Below, in pieces: positions 41,238 through 49,684 of a stretch of 64,000 nucleotides of DNA. The DNA lies in NCBI RefSeq assembly GCF_900105055.1, contig NZ_FNTA01000004.1:3379501-3443500 (forward strand). The letters are read 5' to 3'. Origin of the DNA: Amycolatopsis lurida (lineage in GTDB: Bacteria > Actinomycetota > Actinomycetes > Mycobacteriales > Pseudonocardiaceae). The notes under the pieces are model-generated. The model saw only the letters and a program-made list of their open reading frames with translations. It was not told the DNA's origin and ran no database searches. How positions within the stretch are numbered: the first letter of the stretch is position 1; each line of letters opens with the position of its first letter. Position numbers and translations under genes: made by a program.

Positions 41238-42710
41238 ATGACTTGGGCAAGAACGACGGCGCTCACGCTGTCGGTGGTCCTGACGGCCGGCTCCTTCACC
41301 GCTGTGGCATCGGCGGCCGAGGCGCCGGCCGTCTGCGCGTCCGGGCCGGCGAGTTTCCCGAAGCCGGACAACGCCGTCGTCGTCGATCCCGGCGAACACC
41401 TCGCGATCGAGACCTCCGCGCATCCGCCGGGGACGACGTTCTGGCTCAGCACCGGGACGCATATCCTCGCCGACGACCCATACAGCCAGGTGATCCCGAA
41501 GGACGGCAACGTCTACATCGGCGCACCCGGCGCGGTTCTGGACGGCCGCGGCATCAACCGGGCGGCGTTCACCCAGCACGCCAAGGACGTCGTGATCCGC
41601 GGGCTGACGATCCGCGGCTTCGTCGCACAGCAGGACCAGGGCGTGGTGAACCACGATTCCGGTGAGCACTGGGTGATCGAGGGCAACGTCATCGAGCACA
41701 ACCGCGGCGCGGCGATGATGGCCGGGCCGCGGCAAGAGGTCCTCGGGAACTGCCTGCGGAAGAACGGGCAGTACGGGATCAACGCCTACCGCGCGGGCGG
41801 CGGCATCACCGGGCTCGTGGTGGAGGGCAACGAGATCGCCTGGAACAACACCGAAGACTGGGAGAAGAAGCAGCCCGGCTGCGGATGCAGCGGCGGGGCG
41901 AAGTTCTGGGCCGTCGACGGCGCGGACATCCGGGGAAACTGGGTGCACCACAACCACGGCGCCGGGCTCTGGGCGGATACGAACAACAACGACTTCATCA
42001 TCGAAGACAACACGATCGAGGACAACGACGCCGAGGCGCTCTTCTACGAGATCAGCTACAACCTCATCATCCGCAGCAACACCTTCCGCCGCAACGCCCT
42101 GGTGCTGGGACGCGATTTCGCCGCGCGGGGCAACAACTTCCCGATCTCCGCGGTGTATCTGAGCGAGTCCGGTGGAGAGCCGCGGATCTGGGCGCGGACC
42201 GACATGATCGAGATCGCGGAGAACGAGTTCGAGGACAACTGGGGCGGCCTGACGCTGTGGGAGAACGCCGACCGGTTCTGCAACAGCCCCTCGAACACCT
42301 CGACCGGAACCTGCACCCGGGTCGTCGCCTCGCCGTCGGACTGCGCGCCCGAATCGATCGCGCTGCCACCGGCGTACGACGACTGCCGATGGAAGACCCA
42401 GCGGGTCAACGTGCACGACAACGTCTTCCGAAGCGCGCCCGACTGCACCGGGCTGTGCGGGCGGATGGCGGTGCTGGCGAACTACGGCACTTATCCGTCC
42501 TGGTCGCCCTATCGGGGCAACGTCGTGTCCGAGGCGGTGACGTTCCATCAGGACAACGAGTGGTTCTCGAACACCTACGTCGGGCATTGGTCGTTCGTGG
42601 CGCATGACGCGTCGCGGTCGCTGGACGTGACCGCCTGGCAGGCGGCTCCTTACCGGCAGGACCCTTGCAGCACCTTCGACGGCGCCGGCGGCGGCTGCCC
42701 GGCCCGGTGA
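41238..42710 (+). CDS. Secreted right-handed beta-helix protein, paralogue of 48152-49684
   Basis: A 490-residue exported protein with a Sec signal (TTALTLSVVLTAGSFTAVA) and parallel beta-helix repeats (VIEGNVIEHNRGA, LVVEGNEIAWNN, FIIEDNTIEDND, IIRSNTFRRNA), resembling pectate lyase/alginate-epimerase folds. It shares blocks such as KFWAVDGAD, GLWADTNNNDF and RMAVLAN with the minus-strand protein at 48152-49684, which is a lipoprotein. It may cut or modify the exported polysaccharide. ATG 41238 is chosen; TTG 41229 would add three residues. Confidence 0.82.
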   Translation: MTWARTTALTLSVVLTAGSFTAVASAAEAPAVCASGPASFPKPDNAVVVDPGEHLAIETSAHPPGTTFWLSTGTHILADDPYSQVIPKDGNVYIGAPGAVLDGRGINRAAFTQHAKDVVIRGLTIRGFVAQQDQGVVNHDSGEHWVIEGNVIEHNRGAAMMAGPRQEVLGNCLRKNGQYGINAYRAGGGITGLVVEGNEIAWNNTEDWEKKQPGCGCSGGAKFWAVDGADIRGNWVHHNHGAGLWADTNNNDFIIEDNTIEDNDAEALFYEISYNLIIRSNTFRRNALVLGRDFAARGNNFPISAVYLSESGGEPRIWARTDMIEIAENEFEDNWGGLTLWENADRFCNSPSNTSTGTCTRVVASPSDCAPESIALPPAYDDCRWKTQRVNVHDNVFRSAPDCTGLCGRMAVLANYGTYPSWSPYRGNVVSEAVTFHQDNEWFSNTYVGHWSFVAHDASRSLDVTAWQAAPYRQDPCSTFDGAGGGCPAR

Positions 42711-42713
42711 CCG

Positions 42714-42768
42714 AAGGCGCGACTCGCGTGATCGGAGCCGTAACTCGCGTGCTTGAAGACGCAACTCG
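42714..42768. repeat. Left part of a 21-bp-periodic inverted repeat, interrupted by IS
   Basis: Two complete 21-bp units (42714-42734, 42735-42755) and the first 13 bases of a third (42756-42768), all sharing ACTCGCGTG(A/C)T. The third unit is completed by 44037-44044 on the other side of the IS. Confidence 0.8.
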
Positions 42769-42832
42769 TGGAGTTGCCCCCTGGGAGCGGACACCTTGAT
42801 TCCAGACGTTGGTCTGGAGGGAGGATGTCCTG

Positions 42833-43120
42833 GTGTCTCGCAGGTCGAAGTATCCGGAGCAGTTCCGTCGTGACGCGATCGAGCTGGTCAACACGAGTGA
42901 CAGGCCGTTGCGTCAGATCGCTCGTGAGCTGGGTGTCAATCACGAGACCCTGCGGTCGTGGGTGAATACCGCCAACCAAGCCGTGGAAGTCGGGCCGGTG
43001 GAGGATCCCGCGGTCACCGACGAGGTCCAACGACTGCGGAAACAAGTCGCTGAGCTGCAGAAAGAGAAGGAGATCCTGCGCAAAGCAGCCGCTTATTTTG
43101 CCAAAGAGATGGATCGATGA
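42833..43120 (+). CDS. IS3-family transposase OrfA
   Basis: A 95-residue DNA-binding half of the transposase: KYPEQFRRDAIELVNTSDR, helix-turn-helix RQIARELGVNHETLRSWV (about 29-46) and a leucine-zipper helix VQRLRKQVAELQKEKEILRK leading to the terminal AAAYFAKEMDR. The GTG start at 42833 follows GGAGGGAGGATGTCCTG. Its stop overlaps ATG 43117 (ATGA), the expected OrfB start in the -1 frame. Confidence 0.9.
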   Translation: MSRRSKYPEQFRRDAIELVNTSDRPLRQIARELGVNHETLRSWVNTANQAVEVGPVEDPAVTDEVQRLRKQVAELQKEKEILRKAAAYFAKEMDR

Positions 43121-43165
43121 TCTACCGCTACCGGTTCATCTCCGAGCATCGCGCCCGAGTTCGGC

Positions 43166-43999
43166 GTGAAGCGGCTATGCCAGGTCCTGGGTCTGCGCCG
43201 GCAGGGCTTCCACGAGTGGGCCGCCGCCGAGGCGGCCCGGGAGGCCGCGGCGGAACAGGAGCGGGAGCTGATAGCGGTGATCGCCTCGATCCACACGCAG
43301 CACCGGGGCGCCTATGGGCAGCCCCGGATCACCGCGGAGCTGCGCCGCCGCGGACACGTGGTGAACCACAAACGAGTCGAGCGGCTGATGCGGGAGCAGG
43401 GCCTGGCCGGGATCACCCGCCGCAAACGCCGGAGCCTGACCAAACCCGCCGCTGCTGCGGTGACACCGGTGGCGGACGTGATCCGCCGTGATTTCACCGC
43501 CGAGCATCCTGGCCGTCGGTTCGTCGGGGACATCACCTACCTGCCCACGTTCCAGGGCTGGCTTTACCTGGCCACGGTGATCGATCTGCACAACCGCGAG
43601 ATCGTCGGTCACGCGATGGGCGATCACCTGCGCACAGACCTGGTCTGCGACGCGATCACCCTGGCCACCGCACGCGGCCGGATCCGCCCCGACGCGGTGT
43701 TCCACTCCGACCGCGGCGTCCAATACACCTCCGGCCAATTCCGCGCCGCGCTCACCGAACACCGGATCCGGCCCTCGATCGGACGGACCGGGTCCTGCTA
43801 CGACAACGCCGTCGCCGAAGCGTTCTTCGCCACCCTCAAAACCGAGATCGGCACCACCATCTGGCGCACCCGCCACCAGGCACGACACGACCTATACCGC
43901 TACCTCCACTACTACAACCACAACCGTCTACATTCGACACTCGGCCACCGCACGCCCCACGAAACCCGAACCAGCTACAGTCACCAACAAGCCGCGTGA
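43166..43999 (+). CDS. IS3-family transposase OrfB (DDE), 5' end frameshifted
   Basis: A 277-residue rve integrase-core protein from GTG 43166: HTH_21-like region TQHRGAYGQPRITAEL, then the DDE catalytic core with GDITYLPT (first Asp), FHSDRGVQYTS (second Asp) and YDNAVAEAFFATLK (Glu). The natural start appears to be ATG 43117 (IYRYRFISEHRA), but that frame runs out into another at the CCC run 43154-43156, where one C too many shifts EFGVKRLC into the OrfA frame. The full OrfAB fusion is therefore probably not made. Confidence 0.85.
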   Translation: MKRLCQVLGLRRQGFHEWAAAEAAREAAAEQERELIAVIASIHTQHRGAYGQPRITAELRRRGHVVNHKRVERLMREQGLAGITRRKRRSLTKPAAAAVTPVADVIRRDFTAEHPGRRFVGDITYLPTFQGWLYLATVIDLHNREIVGHAMGDHLRTDLVCDAITLATARGRIRPDAVFHSDRGVQYTSGQFRAALTEHRIRPSIGRTGSCYDNAVAEAFFATLKTEIGTTIWRTRHQARHDLYRYLHYYNHNRLHSTLGHRTPHETRTSYSHQQAA

Positions 44000-44032
44000 A
44001 AACCCCGTGTCCGCCATCCGGGGGCAACTCCA

Positions 44033-44238
44033 CTCGCGTGCTTGGACGGACGACACACGTGATCAGACGGACGACACGCGTGTTTGGAGGGACGACACAC
44101 GTGATCAGGCGGCCGACTCTCGGTGGTCACTCCCGCGTTCGCGTGTCGTCCGTGCAATCACGCGTGTCGTCCGTGCAATCACGCGTGTCGTCCGTCTGAT
44201 CACGTGAGTTACGCTTTCGGTCACGCGATTGGTCGGCT
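44033..44238. repeat. Right part of the 21-bp-periodic inverted repeat
   Basis: After the TSD and the end of unit 3 (44037-44044), units 4-6 are at 44045-44065, 44066-44086 and 44087-44107. A 26-base spacer (44108-44133) leads to five units in the opposite orientation (44134-44154, 44155-44175, 44176-44196, 44197-44217, 44218-44238). Right units 1-3 match the GTGTCGTCC type of left units 6-4, and right units 4-5 match the GAGTTACG type of left units 3-2, giving mirror symmetry. Confidence 0.8.
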
Positions 44239-44249
44239 GAATGCGGAAG

Positions 44250-45050
44250 TCAGGGCTTCGTCAGGAAGAAGTAGGCGTAGCGCTCGTCCAGCTCGTTCTT
44301 CGGCATCAGCTGGATCGCCTGGGGCGTGAACCCGCACCGCTCCGCCAGCTGCCAGAAGGCGTCGACGCGGTAGGTCGTCATCGCCGCCAGCCCCGAGCGG
44401 TACGAACGACGGCGCGGCCGGGTCCGCCAGGTGCCGGGGTCGTACTTGACCTGGATCAGCGCGAGCCCGCCGGGGACGAGCAGTTCCCGTGCGATGCGCA
44501 GCAGGCGTTCGCCGTATTCCGGCGTCGGGATCAGCTCGAAAACGTAGAAGCTCACATAGACGTCGCAGGGTTCCTTCACCACCGAGAGCGCGGCTTCCGG
44601 ATTCGCGACGTCGATCTCGACGGCCTGGAACGGGGTGTCACAGACGCCGGCGACCTGCTTCTCGCATTCGGCGAGCGTCTCGGCCGAGATGTCGACGCCG
44701 ACGAATTCCTGGGCACGCGGGGCGAAGTGGATGGCGTTCGCGCCGCCACCGCAGCCCCATTCGACCACGCGATTCCACGGCCGGTCGAAGCCCGCGAGCC
44801 GGGCTCCGCCTTCGAACATGTCGAGGTGCCGTTTCCCGATTTCGGCCCAGAGGTCGTTGCCGTCGAAGGTGTCGGACTCGCGCCAGTGCGAATTGTCCTT
44901 CCATCTCTTCTCGCCGGGCGAGTTCCAATAGCCCTGTGCGTCGGCCGAGATGGCGGACTCGGACTGTTTGGCGCCGACCGTCGCCAGCGCGCGCTGGCCG
45001 AGGTCCTCCGCCCGTGCGGCGATCTTCTTGGCGGCATCGAGGAGGGACAT
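44250..45050 (-). CDS. Class I SAM-dependent methyltransferase
   Basis: A 266-residue Rossmann methyltransferase: motif I VVEWGCGGGANAIHFAP (about 94-110), acidic loop FVGVDIS, motif II DVYVSFYVFELIP and PGGLALIQVKYDPGTW. The N-terminal 75 residues are helical with WKDNSHWRESDTF. It is last in the minus-strand polysaccharide block, 42 bases after the PAP2 gene, and probably methylates a sugar of the polymer. It converges on the long inverted repeat. Confidence 0.85.
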   Translation of the reverse strand: MSLLDAAKKIAARAEDLGQRALATVGAKQSESAISADAQGYWNSPGEKRWKDNSHWRESDTFDGNDLWAEIGKRHLDMFEGGARLAGFDRPWNRVVEWGCGGGANAIHFAPRAQEFVGVDISAETLAECEKQVAGVCDTPFQAVEIDVANPEAALSVVKEPCDVYVSFYVFELIPTPEYGERLLRIARELLVPGGLALIQVKYDPGTWRTRPRRRSYRSGLAAMTTYRVDAFWQLAERCGFTPQAIQLMPKNELDERYAYFFLTKP

Positions 45051-45092
45051 GGGGAGCCGTCCTTTCGCTGTGCGGTGTTCGAGGAATACCGT

Positions 45093-45719
45093 TCACTGCG
45101 TTCGCCGGGTCGCTCCTTTGTCGATGAGCAGTGCGGTCACCGGAACCACCGCGAGTGCCACACCGAGGCCGCCCAGCGTGTCAGTCGGGTAGTGCGCGCC
45201 CATTGTTACCTCGGCCCAGCCCATCGCGGCCCCGGCGACGACGACCGCGACGACCAGCAGCACCGACGCCGGACCGCGCCGAACGCCGCCGAGTACGCCG
45301 AGCGCGGCGGTGAAGGTCAACGCGGCGGCGAAACCGGTGTGCCCACTGGGATACGCCAGGAATTCGCCGTGGATGTACCGGCCGGTGACCGGTTTCAGCC
45401 CGCTCGTCAGCCCGACGGTGAGCAGAACGGCCACCACCCCGGTGACGGCGGTGCGCGGCCGTCGCGAATACCAGCACAGGCCGAGGAACACGGCCATGGT
45501 GACGATCGCGCCGACCGGTTCGCCGACGAAGTCGATCACCGTCGCGATCGTCCACCAGGGGTCGCCGGACCAGGCGAGCGCGTCGACCAGCGTCGCGTCC
45601 GGCCCGGTCGGCCCGGAGGTCCCGGCGTAGACCAGGCCCAGCACCAGAGCACCGAGGCCACCGGCGACGGCCAGGACGAACGCGGCCGGGCGGAGCGCCG
45701 GCGGCAGGGCCGGGTTCAC
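45093..45719 (-). CDS. PAP2-family membrane phosphatase
   Basis: A 208-residue protein with six hydrophobic segments. The phosphatase signature is KPVTGRYIHG (degenerate motif 1), YPSGHTGFAAAL (motif 2) and AEVTMGAHYPTDTLGG (motif 3, with WAE in place of SR). It may recycle undecaprenyl pyrophosphate after polymerisation. It overlaps the GT4 gene by four bases, so it belongs to the EPS operon. Confidence 0.87.
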   Translation of the reverse strand: MNPALPPALRPAAFVLAVAGGLGALVLGLVYAGTSGPTGPDATLVDALAWSGDPWWTIATVIDFVGEPVGAIVTMAVFLGLCWYSRRPRTAVTGVVAVLLTVGLTSGLKPVTGRYIHGEFLAYPSGHTGFAAALTFTAALGVLGGVRRGPASVLLVVAVVVAGAAMGWAEVTMGAHYPTDTLGGLGVALAVVPVTALLIDKGATRRTQ

Positions 45720-46909
45720 TCCGCGGCCACCCGCCCGATCGCGTCCTGGTAACCGCCGATCAGCCGCTCCAGCCCCACTTCCGGGGTGAATTCCTGCTCG
45801 TAGACCAGCCGTGCCGCCAAGCCGAGTTCGCGGTTCCGGCCGTCGTCACCGACGACCTCCCGCAGCCGCCGCGCCAGCGACTCGGCGTCGCCGGGTTCGT
45901 GCAGCAGTCCGGTCACGCCGTCCTCGACCAGTTCGCGGAACGCGCCGTGCGCGGCCGCGACGGTCGGGACCCCGGCGGCCATCGCCTCGACGACCACCAG
46001 TCCGAACGTCTCCAGCCATTCCGACGGCGCCACCGCCACCGCCGCGCGAGTGACCAGTCCGGCGCATTCCGCCTTGCTCCGCAGCCCTTCGTAGCGGACG
46101 TCGTCGCGGCCTTCCGCCCAGCGCGCGACTTCGTCCTGCATCGGGCCGGTACCCGCGATCACCAGCGGCATGCCGAGCCCACCGGCCGCGGCGATCCGGT
46201 CCCAGGCCGCCATGAGCAGGCCGATCCCCTTCTCCGCGGTGATCCGGCCGAGGAACAGCACGTGCTCGCCGGTACCGGAGCGCCGGATGCCGGGATCGGT
46301 GACGAAGTTGTACTTCACCGCCAGCCGTTCGGCGGGCATTCCGGCGGCGACCAGCACCTCGCGTTGCGCCCGTGAGATGCAGAAGAACCGGGACACCCCG
46401 GACCACCAGCGGCGCCGGTTGAGCATCAGGCTCGCCGCCATCGGCACGGTCGCGAGCGCCGATCCGCGATAGCAGCCGTGCCGCACCGCGGGCACCGGTG
46501 TCCGGCCGACGCAGTCCGTGCACACGTGCCCGTCGCGGTACAGCGTGCCCGGCGGGCAGATCAGGGTGTAGTTGTGCACGGTCGCGACGACGGGCACGCG
46601 CGCGTCCGCGCACGCCGCCAGCACCGACGGCGACAGCAGCGGGAACGTGTTGTGGACGTGGACGACGTCCGGCCGGTCTTCGGTCAGCCGTCGGACGAGA
46701 TCGGCGCGCACCGCCCGGTTCCACGGCACCTGGAGCGGGACGACGGCCTTGCGCGGCAACGACATCGCGGAGATGTCGTCGCTGCGCCGTTCGAACAGGC
46801 CGACGTCGTGCCCGGCGGCCGCGAGCAAGGCGACCTCCTGATCGACGACGTTGTTCTCCCCGCTCGGCTGCTCGGACCGGTAACGGTTGTGGACCACGAG
46901 GACCTTCAC
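45716..46909 (-). CDS. Family 4 glycosyltransferase
   Basis: A 397-residue GT-B enzyme. N-terminal VLVVHNRYRSEQPSGENNVV is the acceptor loop; the C-terminal donor domain has VLFLGRITAEKGIGLLM and the EX7E motif within EWLETFGLVVVEAMAAG. A Cys-containing segment (CPPGTLYRDGHVCTDC) resembles related capsule GTs. It overlaps the O-antigen ligase-like gene upstream and the PAP2 gene downstream by four bases each. Confidence 0.92.
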   Translation of the reverse strand: MKVLVVHNRYRSEQPSGENNVVDQEVALLAAAGHDVGLFERRSDDISAMSLPRKAVVPLQVPWNRAVRADLVRRLTEDRPDVVHVHNTFPLLSPSVLAACADARVPVVATVHNYTLICPPGTLYRDGHVCTDCVGRTPVPAVRHGCYRGSALATVPMAASLMLNRRRWWSGVSRFFCISRAQREVLVAAGMPAERLAVKYNFVTDPGIRRSGTGEHVLFLGRITAEKGIGLLMAAWDRIAAAGGLGMPLVIAGTGPMQDEVARWAEGRDDVRYEGLRSKAECAGLVTRAAVAVAPSEWLETFGLVVVEAMAAGVPTVAAAHGAFRELVEDGVTGLLHEPGDAESLARRLREVVGDDGRNRELGLAARLVYEQEFTPEVGLERLIGGYQDAIGRVAAE

Positions 46910-48150
46910 ACAGGCTCCTTGGCCGGGACGAAATTCTTCTCGGTGACAGGCACCCGCACCAGCAGCGACGCCGCCAGCGCCAGATGCAGCAGGTACGGCG
47001 ACGCGTCACCGAGACCCGCCTCGGTGTAGGACGCCGAAACGCAGTAGGTGATCAGGAAGATCGCGCACGCCCTGGCCAGCGACGGTGGCCGTAGCGCGGC
47101 GACCACGATCAGCACCAGCATGAAGGCCGCGACGATCGCGATCCCGACGTAGCCCTGTTCGTGGTAGACCGCGAGCCAGCTGTTGTCGATGGGCAGGCCG
47201 ATGTAGGACTTGTTCGTCAGCCCGACACCGAACACGTACTCGCCGAGGGTGCGCGGGTCGGACAGCAGCGCGTCCCACACCTTCGCGCGGCCGGTGAGGC
47301 TGGAGAAGTTCTCCGAGCTCTGGCCGCGCAGGAACCACGCCTGCACCAGCGAACCGAGGACGACGGCGGACACCGCGCCGATCAGCGCGACCCCGGCGAA
47401 CACCTTCCTGGCCCGCGCGCTGGACATCCAGAGGGAGAGCAGCGCGATCAGCACGCCGGCGACCAGGCCGAGCGTGGCGGTGCGGGTGTGGGTCAGCAGC
47501 AGGATGCCGGTCGAGGGGACGATGACGATCAGCGCGTTCACCCGGTCGAGCTCACCGCCGAGCCACAGCAGCAGCGTGAGCCCGATGACCACCGCCGAGT
47601 ACTGCCCGACCTGCGGCGGGGTCAGCGGCCAGATGGTGCCGGTCAGCCGTCCGCCGTACTCCTCGGCCAGCGCGATCCCCGGTGACGCGGCCAGCCCGAT
47701 GACGACCGTCAGCAGCACGACCGAGTAGGTCCGGATGTGGTGCCGCACGAGCCGGATCCCGCCGTCCCACCAGCGGGTCAGCAGCCACAGCGTGCTGACG
47801 AACAAGCCGAACCGGAAGCAGCGGAACAGCGCGCCGTACCCGACTTCGAGGTTCAGGCTCGCCATCAGGCTGAGCACCACCAGGATGCTGAGCAGCAGCA
47901 GGTACGCGCTCGGCCGGATCCGGAGCCGGGCGTTCAGCGCCAGGGCGACGCAGAACGCCAGCACGAGCGAGCCCATGGTGACCAGCTGGATCACCGAACG
48001 CGGGATCGGGATGACGGTCGTCGCGCCGGTGGAGCCCAGCGTGTTCAGGATCAGCAGCGCCCACACGAGGGCGACGGCCTTCGGCATGCCCGGCGACTGC
48101 GAGGAACGTTCGCCCCGGGGCAGATGCGGGAAACGGGTCCGTGGCCGCAT
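46906..48150 (-). CDS. O-antigen ligase/polymerase-like membrane protein (Wzy/WaaL family)
   Basis: A 414-residue protein with about 11 TM segments and the family periplasmic loop (residues about 270-320: SSLTGRAKVWDALLSDPRTL, VFGVGLTNKSYIG, IDNSWLAVYHEQGYVG). This loop carries the Wzy_C-like signature with Arg and His. It is the best candidate for the polymerase that joins the exported repeat units. It lies one base after the stop-proximal end of the beta-helix gene (48152) on the same strand. Confidence 0.85.
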   Translation of the reverse strand: MRPRTRFPHLPRGERSSQSPGMPKAVALVWALLILNTLGSTGATTVIPIPRSVIQLVTMGSLVLAFCVALALNARLRIRPSAYLLLLSILVVLSLMASLNLEVGYGALFRCFRFGLFVSTLWLLTRWWDGGIRLVRHHIRTYSVVLLTVVIGLAASPGIALAEEYGGRLTGTIWPLTPPQVGQYSAVVIGLTLLLWLGGELDRVNALIVIVPSTGILLLTHTRTATLGLVAGVLIALLSLWMSSARARKVFAGVALIGAVSAVVLGSLVQAWFLRGQSSENFSSLTGRAKVWDALLSDPRTLGEYVFGVGLTNKSYIGLPIDNSWLAVYHEQGYVGIAIVAAFMLVLIVVAALRPPSLARACAIFLITYCVSASYTEAGLGDASPYLLHLALAASLLVRVPVTEKNFVPAKEPV

Positions 48151-48151
48151 G

Positions 48152-49684
48152 TCAGCCTCCCCCTTGACGGCTGTAGGTCGATCCGGCGTCCTGGTTGTAC
48201 GGGCCGCCCTGCCATTCTCCGATGCTCAGGTTCCGGCTCGGTTCGAAGGCGACGAAGTTCCACGGCCCGACGTAGGTGTTGTCGCGCCACTTGTTGCCTT
48301 GGGCGAAGGTGATCGCCTGCTGCACCACTTCGCCCTGGTACGGCGACCAGTCCGGGTACGTGCCGAAGTTCGCGAGCACGGCCATCCGCGCGCAGGTGTT
48401 CTCGCAGCCCGCCACGGCCGGGTCGAGGACGAACCGGTTGTGGTGGATCTCGACGCGCTGGGTCTTCCAGCGGCAGTCGTCGAACAGCGGGCCGGACGCG
48501 ATCGCCGGCCGGGCGCAGGTCTCGTGGTCCGGCACCAGTTTCGTGCACGACCCGGACGAGGTGTTGGCGGGGCTGTTGCAGAACCGGTCCGAGTTCTCCC
48601 AGAGCGTGATGCCGTTCCAGTTGTTCTCAAGGACGTTCCCGGCGATCTCCACCTTGTCCGTCCGCGCCTTCACCCTCGGTTCGCCGCCGGATTCGGAGAT
48701 GTAGATCGCCGCCACCGGGAAGCTGTCGCCTCGGTCGATGAAGGTCTTGCCGTCCACGCGGTTGTTACGGCGGAGGGTGTTGCCACGGATGACGGCGTTG
48801 TAGCTGGTCTCGTACATGAGCCCGGTGCTGTCGTTGCCCTCGACGAGATTGCCCTCGATCAGGAAGTCGTTGTTGTTCGTGTCGGCCCACAACCCGACCC
48901 CGCGGTTGGCGTGCACCCAGTTGCCGCGGACGTCGGCGCCGTCGACGGCCCAGAACTTCACGCCGCCGGTGCAGCCGCAACCGTCGACCTTCTTCTCCCA
49001 GTCACCGGTGTTGTTCCCGGTGATCTCGTTGCCTTCGACGACGAGCCCGGTGATCCGGTTCCCCCCTTCGTAGGCGTTCATCCCGTACTGCCCGTTGTTC
49101 CGCAGGCAGTTCCCCCGCACCTGCTGCCGCGCGCCCGCCATCAGGCCCGCGCCTTCGTTGTCCTGCACCGTGTTGTGCTCGATGATCCAGCCGGGAGCGG
49201 AGTCGTGGTTCACCACGCCCTCGTCGCGCGGGGCCTGGAATCCGCGCACCGTGAGGTACTGGATCTTGACGTCGGCGGCGCTGCCGGAGAAGGCGTACTG
49301 GTTGATCTTCCGGCCGTCGAGAACGGCTTCCGGTGCGCCGAGGTAGACGTTCCCGGCCTTCGGCTGGACCTGGTCGAACCGGTCGTCGCCGAGCCGGTGC
49401 GTGCCGGACGCCAGCCAGAACGTCGTACCCGGCCCGCTCGCCCGGGTCTTCGCCACGAGATCGCCCGCGACGGCCGGATCGACCGTCACCGCTCCCGCCG
49501 GTGCCGCCGCCGGACCCGGCGGCGGTTTGCCGCATACCTGCGCCACCGCACCGGATGGTGCTCGCCCGGGGTCGGGCGGTGCGCCCGCCTCGTCGGCGGG
49601 GTCCGAGGTGCAGGCGGCCAGTGCCGTCACGGCCAGCAGGATCGGCAGGACGGTACGGCGGAAGCGGTGCGGTCGAGCCGTCAC
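48152..49684 (-). CDS. Right-handed beta-helix lipoprotein, paralogue of 41238-42710
   Basis: A 510-residue exported lipoprotein (lipobox LTALAAC about residue 24) with parallel beta-helix repeats (IIEHNTVQDNEGA, LVVEGNEITGNN, LIEGNLVEGND, VIRGNTLRRNN). It is closely related in order and motif to the plus-strand protein at 41238. The GTG start overlaps the heparinase-like stop (GTGA). It could be a surface lyase or epimerase acting with the heparinase-like enzyme on the polymer. Confidence 0.83.
   Translation of the reverse strand: MTARPHRFRRTVLPILLAVTALAACTSDPADEAGAPPDPGRAPSGAVAQVCGKPPPGPAAAPAGAVTVDPAVAGDLVAKTRASGPGTTFWLASGTHRLGDDRFDQVQPKAGNVYLGAPEAVLDGRKINQYAFSGSAADVKIQYLTVRGFQAPRDEGVVNHDSAPGWIIEHNTVQDNEGAGLMAGARQQVRGNCLRNNGQYGMNAYEGGNRITGLVVEGNEITGNNTGDWEKKVDGCGCTGGVKFWAVDGADVRGNWVHANRGVGLWADTNNNDFLIEGNLVEGNDSTGLMYETSYNAVIRGNTLRRNNRVDGKTFIDRGDSFPVAAIYISESGGEPRVKARTDKVEIAGNVLENNWNGITLWENSDRFCNSPANTSSGSCTKLVPDHETCARPAIASGPLFDDCRWKTQRVEIHHNRFVLDPAVAGCENTCARMAVLANFGTYPDWSPYQGEVVQQAITFAQGNKWRDNTYVGPWNFVAFEPSRNLSIGEWQGGPYNQDAGSTYSRQGGG

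Larger units (their letters stand above)
42769..44032 (+). mobile_element. IS3-family insertion sequence (1264 bp)
   Basis: Bounded by 26-bp terminal inverted repeats (42769-42794 and 44007-44032; 22 of 26 positions match, starting TGGAGTTGCCCCC). The target CTCG is duplicated on both sides (42765-42768, 44033-44036). It encodes OrfA and OrfB with the IS3 layout. Removing the IS and one CTCG restores an exact 21-bp unit in the surrounding repeat, which proves insertion. Confidence 0.93.

Noticed and set aside
43117..43491. 124-residue frame from ATG 43117 as a separate protein
   Set aside because: Only its first dozen residues match IS3 OrfB; the remainder is an out-of-frame translation after the extra C.
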